From Aegilops tauschii subsp. strangulata (Eukaryota > Streptophyta > Magnoliopsida > Poales > Poaceae): a stretch of 64,000 nucleotides of DNA. Below, one piece after another: positions 12,372-23,025 of the stretch. The stretch spans positions 141,061,207 through 141,125,206 of the forward strand of contig NC_053037.3 of assembly GCF_002575655.3 (NCBI RefSeq), written 5' to 3'. Every line of letters starts with the position of its first letter. Position 1 is the stretch's first letter. The notes under the pieces were generated by a model. The model searched no databases, was not told the origin of the DNA, and saw only the letters and a program-made list of their open reading frames with translations. A program made the translations under genes and the position numbers.

Positions 12372-15300
12372 TTAGTTGAGCTCTGGACGAGCCGGGCTAT
12401 CCTTCCGCGAAGTAGTTCGAAGTCCCTTGATGGTGTCCGGGAGCCTAGACGTCGACTCGAGGTTCGGCTGCGAGGTGCTGCTCGTTGTTTCTGCTACTAA
12501 GGCACTGGTGTATTTGTTGGTGCCGAGGGAAGGTTCGGCCTTGCCATTAACCGTGATGACGCCGCGTGGACTGGGCATCTTGAGCTTACGGTAGGCATAA
12601 TGTGACACCGCGTTAAATCGAGCGAACACGGTTCGTCCGAGCAGTGCTTGATAATCACTGCGGAAAGGGACGATTTCGAAGATTAACTCTTCGATATGGT
12701 AATTTTCTGGTGATCCGAAGACTACCTCAAGGGAAATGGAGCCTGTACAGCTAACCTCCACACCTGGTATAATGCCTCTGAAAGTGGCTTTAGTGGGTTT
12801 GATCGCCGAATGATCGATGCCCATCTTGCGCACTGTGTCCTGGTAAAGCAGATTTAGACTGCTACCTCCGTCCATAAGGACTCGAGTGAGGTGGAACCCG
12901 TCTATTATTGGGTCGAGGACTAGTGCGGCTGGATTGCCCTGATTGGCGTTAATCGGACTATCCGTGCGGTTGAAGGTGACCGGCCCTAGTTTATATTGTG
13001 GGACGACTAGTTCCGTTGAGTCGCCATCTCTAAGGGTGCATATCCGGTCCGAGTTGGTAATTCGGGTGGTATTTACCACATTCACCGATTGAATATGCGG
13101 GGGAAATTTCTTTTGCCCTCCTGTGTTCGGTGATCTGGGGTCTTCGTCACTGTCGTCGCTTTGAGACCCTCCTTCGTCTCTGGCGCCTGCCCTGCCGGCT
13201 TGTTTGAAGACCCAGCATTCTCTGTTGGTATGGGTTGCTGGCGTTTCTGGGGTGCCATGAATTTGGCATTGCCGATCGAGTATGCGGTCCAGACTGGATG
13301 GACCCGGATTTTTATTTTTGGGTGGACCTTTCCACTGACCGGACTTTGAGCCCCTGAACCCGGCATTAACTGCCGTATTTTCGGCGTTTTCACCATATTT
13401 GTGGCGCTTGTGTTTGTTGCGTCGTGGTTTGCCGTTGCTATCCCTGGCTTCTGATATGCCAGGTTTGCTTGCTGTATTGGTACTACGAGCCAACCAGCTA
13501 TCTTCGCCCGCGCAAAAGTGGGTCATAAGTGTCGTGAGGGCTGCCATGGATTTTGGCTTCTCTTGGCCGAGGTGCCGGGCGAGCCATTCATCACGGATAT
13601 TATGCTTAAATGCTGCTAAGGCCTCTGCATCCGGACAATCGACTATTTGGTTCTTCTTGGTTAGGAACCGGGTCCAGAATTTCCTGGCCGATTCCCCTGG
13701 CTGCTGAGTTATATGACTTAAATTGTCAGCGTCTGGCGGTCGCACATAAGTGCCCTGGAAATTGTCCGGGAATGCCTCTGCCAGGCTCTCCCAACTTCCG
13801 ATGGAGTTTGCCGGCAAGCTATTGAGCCAATGCCGAGCCGGCCCTTTGAGTTTTAGCGGGAGATACTTGATGGCATGTAGGTCATCCCCGCGGGCCATGT
13901 GAATGTGGAGGAAGAAGTCTTCTATCCATACCGTAGGGTCTATAGTACCATCAAGGTTGCCAGAATCGCGATTCTGAATCGGATCGGAGCTCTGATGGCA
14001 GAATCACAAATCGTAGAATCTTCACTATCAGGATCGTAAAAACGTAGATTCTATGAACCAAAATCGTAGAATCAGAGGGGTTAGTTTGGATCGTAAAGTC
14101 GTAGAATCGTGCAACAGAATCGCGATTCTGACAACCTTGTGTACCATCATATGATTCAATGTTTATGGGTTTAAACCCTTCTGGGAATTCGTGATCCATT
14201 ACTTCATCAGTGAAGCATAGGGGGTGTGCGGCGCCTCTGTGTCGGGCTATATCACGACGCAGTTCGTATGAGTCTTGTCTGCCGTGTTCGGCTCGGCCGG
14301 ATTTGCTTTTAGTGTATCCGGCGTGACGATCATCGTCACGTGTTGGTGCGCGCCCCCGTGATCCGTAGATCGATCTTGCATGTTTTGCCTTGTTTTCCAA
14401 TACATCTCGCAGGTCCCGCGTGTTGCCCCGGGCCTTGGTATTTTTGTTTGGGTGGCGGCGGGGTGCGGGCTGGTTTTCAGGCTGAAATGCCTCTCTGTCT
14501 CAGCTGCGAGGTGGCCGATCAGCCGCATCATACGCTGGTGATGTACGTTTCAATGCTTCCTCCTCGAGTTGGGGTAGCAACCTGCGCTTTGGGTAACTCT
14601 TGGTTGGGCGCTCGAGTTCGTATTCCTCGGCTGCCAGGATTTCGGTCCATCTATCCGCTAGCAGATCTTGATCAGCTCGAAGCTGTTGTTGCTTTTTCTT
14701 CAGGCTGTTTGTCGTGGCTATAAGCCGGCGCTTGAAGCGTTCCTGCTCGACGGGATCCTCAGGCACGACAAATTCTTCGTCGTCGAGGCTCACTTCATCT
14801 TCGGAGAGAGGCATGTAATTGTCATCCTCTGATTCTCCGTTTGCTGCCTGTTCCGGAGGGCTAGCTTGTTCATCCTCCCGCTTGAGGTATGGCTGGAGGG
14901 GATTATCGTCGTCTTCGGCACTATCCGGAGCGTTATTGTCTCTTGTGCCGGTATCGCTGCTTTTGCTATGGCGAGACTTAGAGCGGCGCCTCTGACGTCG
15001 GTGCTTGGGTTGCTTCTTGGAGGGATTATCCTCCGTTGTCTTGTCGCCATCCCCTTCTTTGGGGGTGTCCACCATGTATATGTCATACGATGAGGTGGCC
15101 GTCCAGCGCCCTATGGGCGGTGGTTCTTGTTCGTCTCCTGCATCGTCGTCTATACCGTCGATGTCTTCGGAGCCGAAGTCGAGCATGTTGGTTAAATCGT
15201 CGACAGTGGCTACTAAGTGGGTGGTGGGTGGGGCGCGAATTTCTTTGTCGTCCGCATCCCATTCTAGCCGGACATAGTTCGGCCAAGGGTCTCCCGACAG

Positions 15301-15888
15301 GGAGAGAGACTTCAACGAGTTTAGTACGTCGCCAAAAGGCGAGTGCTGAAAGATATCCGCGGAGGTAAACTCCATGATCGGTGCCCAATCGGATTTTATG
15401 GGAACGGACACATGTGGCTCGGAGTCCGTGGCCGGGGACAAATCCAATGGTTCAGCAACACGGGTCTCGTAGGAGGTAAGGTCAGTATTCGGCGCTATCG
15501 CCACTGAGTGTGCGGCCTCCGTGGCGGGGTCCATCCACCCGTCCACAGATGGCACAATTTTTTCTGGATTGAAGGCCGGAGTAGTTGCAGGTGTGATCTC
15601 CCGAACACAGTCCGACGGCAGAGATAAATCATTCTCGTCATGATTGTGCGGCGCACCTGACATGGGCTCGAATCCGTCGAAGATCAAGTCTCCGTGGATG
15701 TCGGCAGTATAGTTCAAGTTTCCAAACCTGACCTGATGGCCAGGGGCATAGCTATCGATCTACTCCAGATGGCCAAGCGAGTTAGCCCGCAGTACGAAGC
15801 TGCCGAATACGAAGATCTGTCCAGGGAGGAAAACCTCACCCTGGATCGCATTGTTGCCATCGAGTTGTCCGATGCTCGAAGGTGCCAT
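12372..15888 (-). pseudogene. Gypsy gag-protease reading frame, broken by stops, a frameshift and a MITE
   Basis: The likely start is MAPSSIGQLDG at 15888, followed by an in-frame stop near 15765. A long acidic, low-complexity N-terminal piece (15717-14500) follows, then a frameshift after ADRPPR. The capsid-like gag region lies in 14400-13400, with KYLPLKLKGPARHWLNSLP and FQGTYVRP. A Cys/His knuckle-like CQIHGTPETPATHTNREC follows, then a protease-like segment with LMDGGSSLNLLY near 12870, where DGGS replaces the usual D(T/S)G. The frame ends at 12372 without reverse transcriptase. The hAT-like MITE at 13953-14140 sits in the gag region and the frame would be continuous without it. The product would be the structural particle protein; this copy is inactive. 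Confidence 0.8.
13953..14140. mobile_element. 188-bp hAT-like MITE inserted in gag
   Basis: It is flanked by exact 8-bp duplicates GTACCATC at 13945-13952 and 14141-14148. The ends are inverted: AAGGTTGCCAGAATCGCGAT on the left, and the complement AAGGTTGTCAGAATCGCGAT on the right, with two extra bases at the right edge. The tract GAATCGCGATTC is itself palindromic. An 8-bp target duplication is the hAT superfamily hallmark. There is no coding capacity. Removing the insert plus one duplicate leaves the surrounding gag frame continuous, which confirms the boundaries. Confidence 0.85.
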
Positions 15889-15935
15889 CAAGCCTTACGG
15901 TGACGGCACAGTGGAGCTCTCAATGAAAGCACCAA

Positions 15936-16406
15936 TGTCGGTGTCAAAACCGGCGGATCTCGGGTAGGGGGTCCCGAACTGTGCGTCTAAGGCGGATGGT
16001 AACAGGAGGCGGGGGACACAATGTTTACCTTTGGTTCGGGCCCTCTCGATGGAGGTAATACCCTACTTCCTGCTTGATTGATCTTGATGATATGAGTATT
16101 ACAAGAGTTGATCTACCACGAGATCGCAGAGGCTAAACCCTAGAAGCTAGCCTATGGTATCATTGTTGTTGTCCTACGGACTAAACCCTCCGGTTTATAT
16201 AGACACCGGAGGGGGGTAGGGTTACACAGACGCGGTTACAAGGGAGGAGATCTGCATATCCGTATTGCCAAGCTTGCCTTCCATGCCAAGGAGAGTCCCA
16301 TCCGGACATGGGACGAAGTCTTCAATCTTGTATCTTCATAGTCCAACAGTCCGGCCAAAGGATATAGTCCGGCTGTCCGAGGACCCCCTAATCCAGGACT
16401 CCCTCA
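15936..16406 (-). repeat. 5' LTR of the pol-less Gypsy
   Basis: 471 bp with TG...CA ends. The minus strand starts TGAGGGAGTCCTGGATTAGG at 16406 and ends TTTTGACACCGACA at 15936. A minus-strand TATA box (TCTATATAAA) lies at 16203-16194, followed by 'ccggagggtttagtccgtag', typical of the U3/R region. Internal sequence begins TTGGTGCTTTCATTGAGAG, at the usual place of a primer site; the matching tRNA is not identified. Confidence 0.85.
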
Positions 16407-16623
16407 GTCGCTGCGCATGGCTCTTGCATCCTGTAGCTCCTGAGTGGTCTTGGCGATAAACTCCTGAGCGCCGGGCGCTCCTCGCCCGTTGTCCTCCTGA
16501 GGGAAACGTGCCGCAAAGCATGCCTCCACGTGGTGCCCGAGCGCCTCCCTCATGATGTTGGCTAGGTCTGAGGCCCTCCAGAAGAGAGCCCCCGAGCCCT
16601 GCCCGAGGAGGGCACGCGCCTTC

Positions 16624-19103
16624 CTATGTAAGGGAGGGAGGCGCCCCAGGTGCGGGCGCCGATCCTAATGTGGCACTGCTAGAGGCGTCGCTCCCTTGAG
16701 GCCCTGTGCGGAGTAGTTGCTTCTTCTTCTTGGGGACGGCCTCAGGAGGGTAGTGTGCGCCATCGTTGTCGGGGTCTTCGATTGCTGCGGCTTGGAAGGC
16801 GCGCTCGAGGGAGCACATCACATCTCTTTCTTCGCAGGGGACTGTGATGATCCCGCCGCTTCCTGGCATCTTGAGGACGTTGTAGCCGTGGCGGGTCACT
16901 GCCATGAACTTGGCTAGGGCTGGATACCCAAGGATGGCATTGTACGGCAGACGAATATGGGCGACGTCGAAGTCGATGAGCTTGTGCGGTAGTTGTCGCG
17001 CTGGCCGAAGGTGACAGGGAGGCGGACTTGCCCTATCGGGCTGGTGGAGCCGTCGGTCACTCCTGAGAAGGGCTTGGTGGGCTGTAGCTGATCGTATGGC
17101 ACTTGGAGGCTGTTGAATGTCTTGACGGACAGGACGTTAAGCCCCGCGCCGCCATCGATGAGGGTCTTGGTGACTTGTACGTTGCTGATGATGGGTGAGC
17201 AGAGCATCGGGAGGGTGCCAGCAGCGGCCGCGCACTTGAGCTGGTCCGCCGAGCTGAAGGTGATGGCGCACTTGGACCACCTGAGCGGGTGCGTGGCCTC
17301 GAGCCTGGGAAGGGCTGCGTTCACCTCGCGAGCAAACTGCTTGAAGATACGCTGAGATACTGGGGCCTGAGCTCCGCCCAAGATGCAGGCAATAGCATGT
17401 GCTTCCTGGAAGCCCCCAGCCCCCTCGTCCTGATGGTGGTCGTCGTTCCTTCTTGGCGGTGGCGGCAGCGGAGGGAGACCAGCATTGCCCTAAGGGCGGT
17501 CCTCGCGAGGCTGATCCCTCCATGCGCCCTCACGAGGCTGGTCCTGCCAGCGGTCCTCGCGAGGCCAGTCGTGCCACTCCTGGCGGGGGCCACGATCGTC
17601 CCCGCGTCCTCCTCCTCGGCTGTAGCCCCGGTCATTGCGCTCAGGGCGTCGGCCGAAGCGTCCATCTCGAATGGCCCTGAGCTCTTGACAGTCATTGGTG
17701 TTGTGACTATGTACGTTGTGGAAGGCACAAAACGGTCGGCTGCTCTTGGACGACTCGGGGTGGTCCAGGCCGCACTTCGTGTCTGGCTCTGCCGCGAGCA
17801 CGGCCACCCCCTTGCGCTTCACGTCCTTGGCCTTGGCTTTCTTCTCCTCTGGGTTGGTAGCAGGGAGCTCGAGGAGGGAAAGGCGCCCTTCCTCAGCTCT
17901 TCCGCACTTGGTCGCCATGTTGAACAGCTCCAGAGCCGTGCATAACTCCTCGTGGATGGCGACCTCCTCCTTCATCTTGACGTCGCGAATGCCATTAGAA
18001 AACGCCGAAATGATGGCCTCGTCCATCACCTTGGGGATCTTGAGGCGAACGTTGTTGAAGCGTTGGATGTACTTCTGCAGGGTCTCTCCTGGCTGTTGCT
18101 TGATGCGGCGTAGGTCGCCCGCGGCCGGCGGGTGGTCGCGAGTGCCCTGGAAGTTGGCGACGAAGCGGTCGCGCATCTCATCCCACGAGGAGATCGAGCC
18201 CGGGGGCAGGTTCAGGAGCCACGAGCTAGCACCATCCTTGAGAGCCATGGGGAACCAGTTCGCTATGACTTTCTCGTCGCCGTTGGCTGACTCGATGCTT
18301 AGCTCGTAGAGCTGCAAGAACTCCGCAGGGTCGGGGGTGCCATCGTAGCGAGGAGGCAGGTCTGGCTTGAACTTGCCCGGCCAGACGACGCTATGCAGCT
18401 CCGGGGTGAAGGCGCAGCAACCTGCTATGGCCACCGGGGCCCTTTTCTAATGCGGAGCCTGCCCCTGGTGTCCGCACGCCGCCACCGCAGGCGGCGCACG
18501 GTCTTGCCGCGGTGGTGCTGGGAGCGTGGGAGCGTTTTCCTGTGACCGGGGAACTTCTTGGCAGCTTCCTTCTTCTCGCGCGAGTGCCCGATGCGGTGGG
18601 TCACGTCGGGGGGCCGCGCGCCTTGGCGCCAGGGCGCCGTCTTGATGCGGAGGTGGTGGAGGTGCCCCGTGAGCTATGTCGCCCGCAGCTGGCGGAGGGA
18701 GAGGTAGCGAGAGGGACGGTGCGGGAGAGCCCCCAGCGACACTGACGACATCGGCGATGCGGTCCAACCAATCCTCGTAGAGGTCGTAGACCGGGCGGTA
18801 GCGCAGGAGCTCGCGTGCCATGAGCAGTGCGGCCTGCGCGTCTGTGGGAGCGCAACGAGCGTGAGACGATGAGCCGGCTGGGGTTAGCGACGGAGTGGCG
18901 GTGCGGCCGTCTTGCCGCATAGAGCGGTGCAGCAAGGATGCTTGCTTCTCGTTTCCCGCCGGGCCGGTGGCGGCGTCAGCAGCGGGTGACGGGGAGGCCC
19001 GCCGATAGGAGCTGTCTGAGCGACACGGGCGGCCCGGCGCTCGGCGCGGGCTCGACGCGCGTCCTCCATGGATGCGGTGAAGCGATGGAACGCGGATCAG
19101 CAA
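16624..19103 (-). pseudogene. Gypsy gag-protease remnants of the element with LTR 19140-20036
   Basis: Frames 19103-18447, 18434-17490, 17381-16914 and 16905-16624 follow one another as broken pieces of one polyprotein. The 18434 piece is gag: YDGTPDPAEFLQLYELSIE, ANWFPMALKDGASSWLLNLP, FVANFQGTRD and LQKYIQRF, then a knuckle-like CAFHNVHSHNTNDC and an Arg/Gly/Asp/Trp-rich tail of repeated 'PREDRWQDQ'-like units. The 17381 piece holds the protease core TLIDGGAGLNVLS. The 16905 piece is the linker toward reverse transcriptase, which is absent because the pol-less Gypsy interrupts at 16406. A minus-strand retroelement; no intact protein. Confidence 0.8.
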
Positions 19104-19120
19104 AAGGAAAGCTTCAGCGC

Positions 19121-19139
19121 CCCTACCTGGCGCGCCAAA
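19121..19139 (-). other. Primer-binding site
   Basis: Next to the LTR edge the minus strand reads TTTGGCGCGCCAGGTAGGGG. TGGCGCGCC-type tracts at this position are standard Gypsy primer sites. The tRNA was not assigned. Confidence 0.55.
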
Positions 19140-20036
19140 TGTCGGATTTTGGGTTCTGCCAAAACCCTTGAGGTTCGAACTCTGCGGTGCGCACGAAGGT
19201 CTCTCCTCCCCCTAGCTCACGCCCTCACCGCGATCTCAAGGCTCAGCGCGACGAACTCACAGAACAAGAGACACAAGGTTTATACTGGTTCGGGCCACCG
19301 ATGTGGTGTAATACCCTACTCCAGTGTGGTGTGGTGGATTGCCTCTTGGGCTGAGGATGAACAGTTACAAGGGAAGAACAGCCTCCTGAGGAGAGGTGCT
19401 CTTGTTCTTGGTGAGCTTGTGTGGGTGAGGATGATCTGAATAGCCCAAGATCAGTCCGTCTCCTACTATGGTGGCTAGTCCTATTTATAGAGGCCCCGGT
19501 CCTCTTCCCAAATGTAGGCGGGAAGGGATCCCTCAACGACCAAATTTGAAGGGAGACAACTAGTACAAGTTATCCTGACTAAAGGCGGTCTTCGCCTACC
19601 AAAGGCTCTGATAGTGACGCCGTCTTGGGCTCCACGGTGACCTCCGTCCTGCCGTCCTGCTGGTCTTGGTCTCGTTGCACTGATATGGAAACCTTGGCCT
19701 CATGCCTCGAGACTCCTCGCCTGCGCTTGCCTCTTTAGCACCAAAGAGGAAACGAGGACACTGTGCGCGCTGGCGCCTGCCTGGCCTTGGTCGTCATGGC
19801 TTGCGTCACAGAAACCTCGCGAGGTGCCCCTCGCCTTGATCTCTCTGCTCCTCGCAAGCCAGCCCAGTGAGGCCGCCCCCGAGGAGGTCTTGCGTCGCCC
19901 GCCTCGCGAGGTTTGGCCCCTCACGAGGGTCTTCAGTGTTGGCTGATGAAGATGGGCCATACAGGGCCGCTGGTGGAGCCACGCCGTCGGCCGCAGGCAG
20001 GCAAGTCTGGGGACCCCCGTTCCCAGGACGCCGACA
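19140..20036 (-). repeat. 5' LTR of a Gypsy inserted in the old Angela-type Copia
   Basis: 897 bp with TG...CA ends; the minus strand starts TGTCGGCGTCCTGGGAACGG at 20036. A minus-strand TATA box (TCTATAAATA) lies at 19491-19482. Copia polyprotein DNA begins immediately at 20037, so the Gypsy inserted into that Copia. The expected 5-bp target copy GTTCC (20037-20041) has its partner outside what can be read here. Confidence 0.8.
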
Positions 20037-21441
20037 GTTCCAAGATTGATATGATCATCATCGCACACTCCCTATACTTTTGGGATTAGTGTTGAACCTA
20101 AATAAATGTTATTTGGTGTTTGCGTTGAGCATGAATATGATTTGATCATGTTTATTGCAATACGGTTATTCATTTAAAGTCAGAGAATAATTGTTGTTCT
20201 GTTTACATGAATAAAACCTTCGATGGTCATACACCCAATGAAAATAGTTTGTTGGATCTCGATCGTAGTGATACACATATTCTTGAAGCCAAAAGATGCA
20301 AAGTTAACAATGATAGTGCAACTTATTTGTGGCACTGTCGTTTAGGTCATATTGGTGTAAAGCGCATGAAGAAACTCCATGCTGATGGGCTTTTGGAATC
20401 ACTTGATTATGAATCATTTGATGCTTGCGAACCATGCCTCATGGGCAAGATGACTAAAACTCCATTCTCCGGAACAATGGAGCGAGCCACTGACTTATTG
20501 GAAATAATACATACCGATGTATGCGGTCCAATGAGTGTTGAGGCTCACGGTGGGTATCATTTTTTTCTGACCTTCACAGATGATTTGAGGAAATATGTGT
20601 ATATCTACTTGATGAAACATAAGTCTGAAACATTTGAAAAGTTCAAAGAATTTCAGAGTGAAGTGGAAAATCGTCGTAACAAGAAAATAAAGTTTCTACG
20701 ATCTGATCGTGGAGGAGAATATTTGAGTTACGAGTTTGGTCTTCAATTAAAACAATGTGGAAAAGTTTCACAAACTCATGCCACCCGGAACACCACAGCG
20801 TAATGGTGTGTCCGAACATCATAACCGTACTTTTATTAGATATAGTGCGATCTATGATGTCTCTTACCGATTTACCACTATCGTTTTGGGGTTAAGCATT
20901 AGAGTCAGTTGCATTCACGTTAAAAAGGGCACCATCTAAATCCGTTGAGACGACACCATATGAAATGTGGTTTAGCAAGAAACCTAAGCTGTCGTTTCTT
21001 AAAGTTTGGGGTTGCGATGCTTATGTGAAAAAGTTTCATCCTGATAAGCTCAAACCCAAATCGGAGAAATGTGTCTTCATAGGATACCCAAAGGAAACAG
21101 TTGGGTATACCTTCTATCACAGATCCGAAGGCAAGACATTCATTGCTAAGAACGGATCCTTTCTAGAGAAGGAGTTTCTCTCAAAAGAAGTGAGTGGGAG
21201 GAAAGTAGAACTTGATGAGGTAACTGTACCTGCTCCCTTATTGGAAAGTAGTTCATCACAGAAATCTGTTCCTGTAACTCCTACACCGATTAGTGAGGAA
21301 GCTAATGATGATGATCATGTGACTTCAGATCAAGTTACTACCGAACCTCGTAGGTCAACCAGAGTGAGATCCGCACCAGAGTGGTACGGTAATCCTGTTC
21401 TGGAGGTCATGTTACTTGACCATGACGAACCTACGAACTAT
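20037..21441 (+). pseudogene. Left part of an Angela/BARE-type Copia polyprotein (GAG pre-integrase and integrase)
   Basis: Plus-strand pieces 20207-20803, 20757-20939 and 20965-21438 are frameshifted parts of one Copia polyprotein. They read in order: the region after protease, the GAG pre-integrase Cys/His motif (LWHCRLGHIGVKRMKKLH), integrase core motifs HTDVCGPM and FLRSDRGGEYLS, then LKVWGCDAYVK and the post-integrase linker ending APEWYGNPVLEVMLLDHDEP. The frame is cut exactly at the TAT target of the CACTA element and resumes at 43952. The 5' side is cut at 20036 by a Gypsy LTR. Confidence 0.85.
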
Positions 21442-22022
21442 CACTACAGGAATCAGCTTCTTTGTCGTCCGCTAGCGGACGGCAAACTGTCCGGATGAAC
21501 ACGTGCCAGCAAAGGCCTTCTTTGTCGTCCGCTTCTTAGAAACGGACGGCAAAGGATTACGCCGTCCGCCGTCCGAGGCCAGCAGACGGCAAAGACAGCG
21601 GACGGCAGTGCGGTGGCGTGAGAGCCATTAGGGGGTTAACGGCGCTCTTTGTCGTCTGCCAGCGGACGGCAAAGTAGCTTCCCAGTGCTGCCTAGCTGGG
21701 CTCTTTGTCATCTGCCAGCGAACGGCAAAGAGTCAAAGCTCTTTGCCATCCACTGACAGACGGCAAAGAGCCCAGCTAGGCAGCACTGGGAAGCTACCAC
21801 GTGTCTAGATATGACGTCCGCCAGCAGACAGCAAAGATGTTTGAATCTTTGCCGTCTGCTGGCAGACGGCATAACTGGTCACTTTGTCGTCCGCCAACAG
21901 ACGGCAAAATGACCAAATAGGCAGCCAGTGTTCCCAGTTTGCACAGGTGACTGCCACGTGTCCTCTTTGTCGTCTGCTAGCAGACAGCAAAGCTCTTTGC
22001 CGTCTGCTAGCGGACGGCAAAG
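21442..22022. repeat. Left CACTA terminus and subterminal repeats
   Basis: About eleven degenerate copies of a ~28-bp palindromic unit (CTTTGCCGTCTGC ... GCAGACGGCAAAG) in both orientations. In En/Spm such repeats bind the element's own TnpA-type protein; here that role is inferred. Within the array, 21674-21797 forms a larger inverted repeat: two arms containing 'cccagtgctgcctagctggg' around a short spacer. Confidence 0.85.
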
Positions 22023-22727
22023 AGGCTATATATCCCCTATTTTTATTTAAATCCCATTAATTAGACATGGTTTCAAACACAGATATACATGCATACATAT
22101 CCAACATATCCAACGGCATGTCCAACAACATATTCATCCAATCCAACAACATAGTTCAACAAAGTCCAGCATATCCATATATACATAACCAAAAACAAGT
22201 TTCCAACAACATATCCATATAGACATACATATCCAAACAAGTTTTCATAAACAACAAGGAAGCACCAGAAGAATAGTACACTCCATGAATCCAAGCTTCC
22301 TCATGTAAAGCAAATCTGCAAATTGGGAAAGATGAAAGTTAGAAGAAGAAGAAGAAGATTTTTTTTCTTCTCTTTCTTTTTCTCCTCTCCTCTTCTTTAT
22401 CTTCTTCTTCTTCTAACTAAGGTAGGTAAAATGTCATTTTATTGCTAAGCTAGGTAAAAATGCTAAGTGTAGGTCATTTTAGAGCTAAGGTAGGTAAATA
22501 GGTCATTTTGGAGCTTAGTAAGGTTATTATGTCATTTTCGAGGAAAATAAGCCAAGTCTATATCATTTTGGAGCTAACAAAGATTATCATGACATTTTTT
22601 ACCTAAGTATGCTAAGTATGTCATAAATGAACTGAATAAGCTAAGTATAGCTTATTTTTTATCTAACTTAGGTAATTATGCCATTTAGGAGGAAAATAAG
22701 CTAAGTATCCATTTGTAAAGCAAAACA
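22023..22727. other. CACTA 3' non-coding DNA with low-complexity and short tandem repeats
   Basis: 22090-22260 repeats 'catatccaaca' motifs. 22337-22420 has (GAA)n and (CTT)n tracts facing each other as an inverted repeat ('gttagaagaagaagaag' / 'cttcttcttcttctaac'). 22425-22710 contains ~35-45-bp degenerate units built on 'taggtcattttggagctaagtaagg'. No gene is supported. Confidence 0.6.
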
Positions 22728-23025
22728 CTAGAGAAAACTTACCCTCATCACAACAAATGTGATGAAGATCGCAACTAAGGTAACAATTGATCCAACGGCA
22801 TAATGATACCAAGCCTCATTATCAATGGCATATTTTCTAATCTTCTTAAGGTTCAGGCGCATTGCATCCATCTTCAAGCGCATTGCATTCATCTTCATCT
22901 TGTAATCATCGATGGCATCGGTAACATACAACTCCAATGTCATCTTCTCTTCTTCAATTCTTTTAATTTTTTCTTTCAAATACTCATTTTCTTTTTCAAC
23001 TAAATTTAACTTCTCGACAAGAGGG
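22728..23025 (-). pseudogene. C-terminal exon of the second CACTA ORF (coiled coil plus membrane segment), split part
   Basis: The minus-strand frame running through the left flank of the young Copia contains a Glu/Lys-rich coiled coil (NEYLKEKIKRIEEEKM...), a repeated MKMNAMRLKMDAMRL stretch, then WYHYAVGSIVTLVAIFITFVV, one hydrophobic helix near the C-terminus, and a stop at 22728. Similar C-terminal segments recur, as far as I remember, in Triticeae CACTA elements. The exon is interrupted by the Copia at the GAGGG target, and its 5' part continues at 31772. The function of this protein is not established; a TnpA-like role is only possible. Confidence 0.6.

Larger units (their letters stand above)
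7524..16406 (-). mobile_element. Gypsy element with gag-protease, no visible RT/integrase, and an antisense gene
   Basis: A complete 5' LTR (15936-16406) and a ~104-bp remnant of the 3' LTR (7524-7627) bound 8.3 kb of internal DNA. On the minus strand the order is LTR, leader, gag with an aspartic-protease-like region (15888-12372), about 1.1 kb without coding, then a degraded spliced gene in the opposite orientation. No reverse transcriptase, RNase H or integrase motif is visible between 7628 and 12371, so mobility would have needed a helper. The right flank is GTCGC (16407-16411); the left duplicate was lost with the truncated LTR. Confidence 0.8.

Noticed and set aside
14790..15388. Plus-strand and alternative-frame ORFs over the pol-less Gypsy gag
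   Set aside because: Shadows of the minus-strand gag frame with no domain of their own.
21442..22022. CRISPR-like array
   Set aside because: The spaced ~28-bp palindromes occur in both orientations without regular spacers and sit at CACTA ends in a plant genome.
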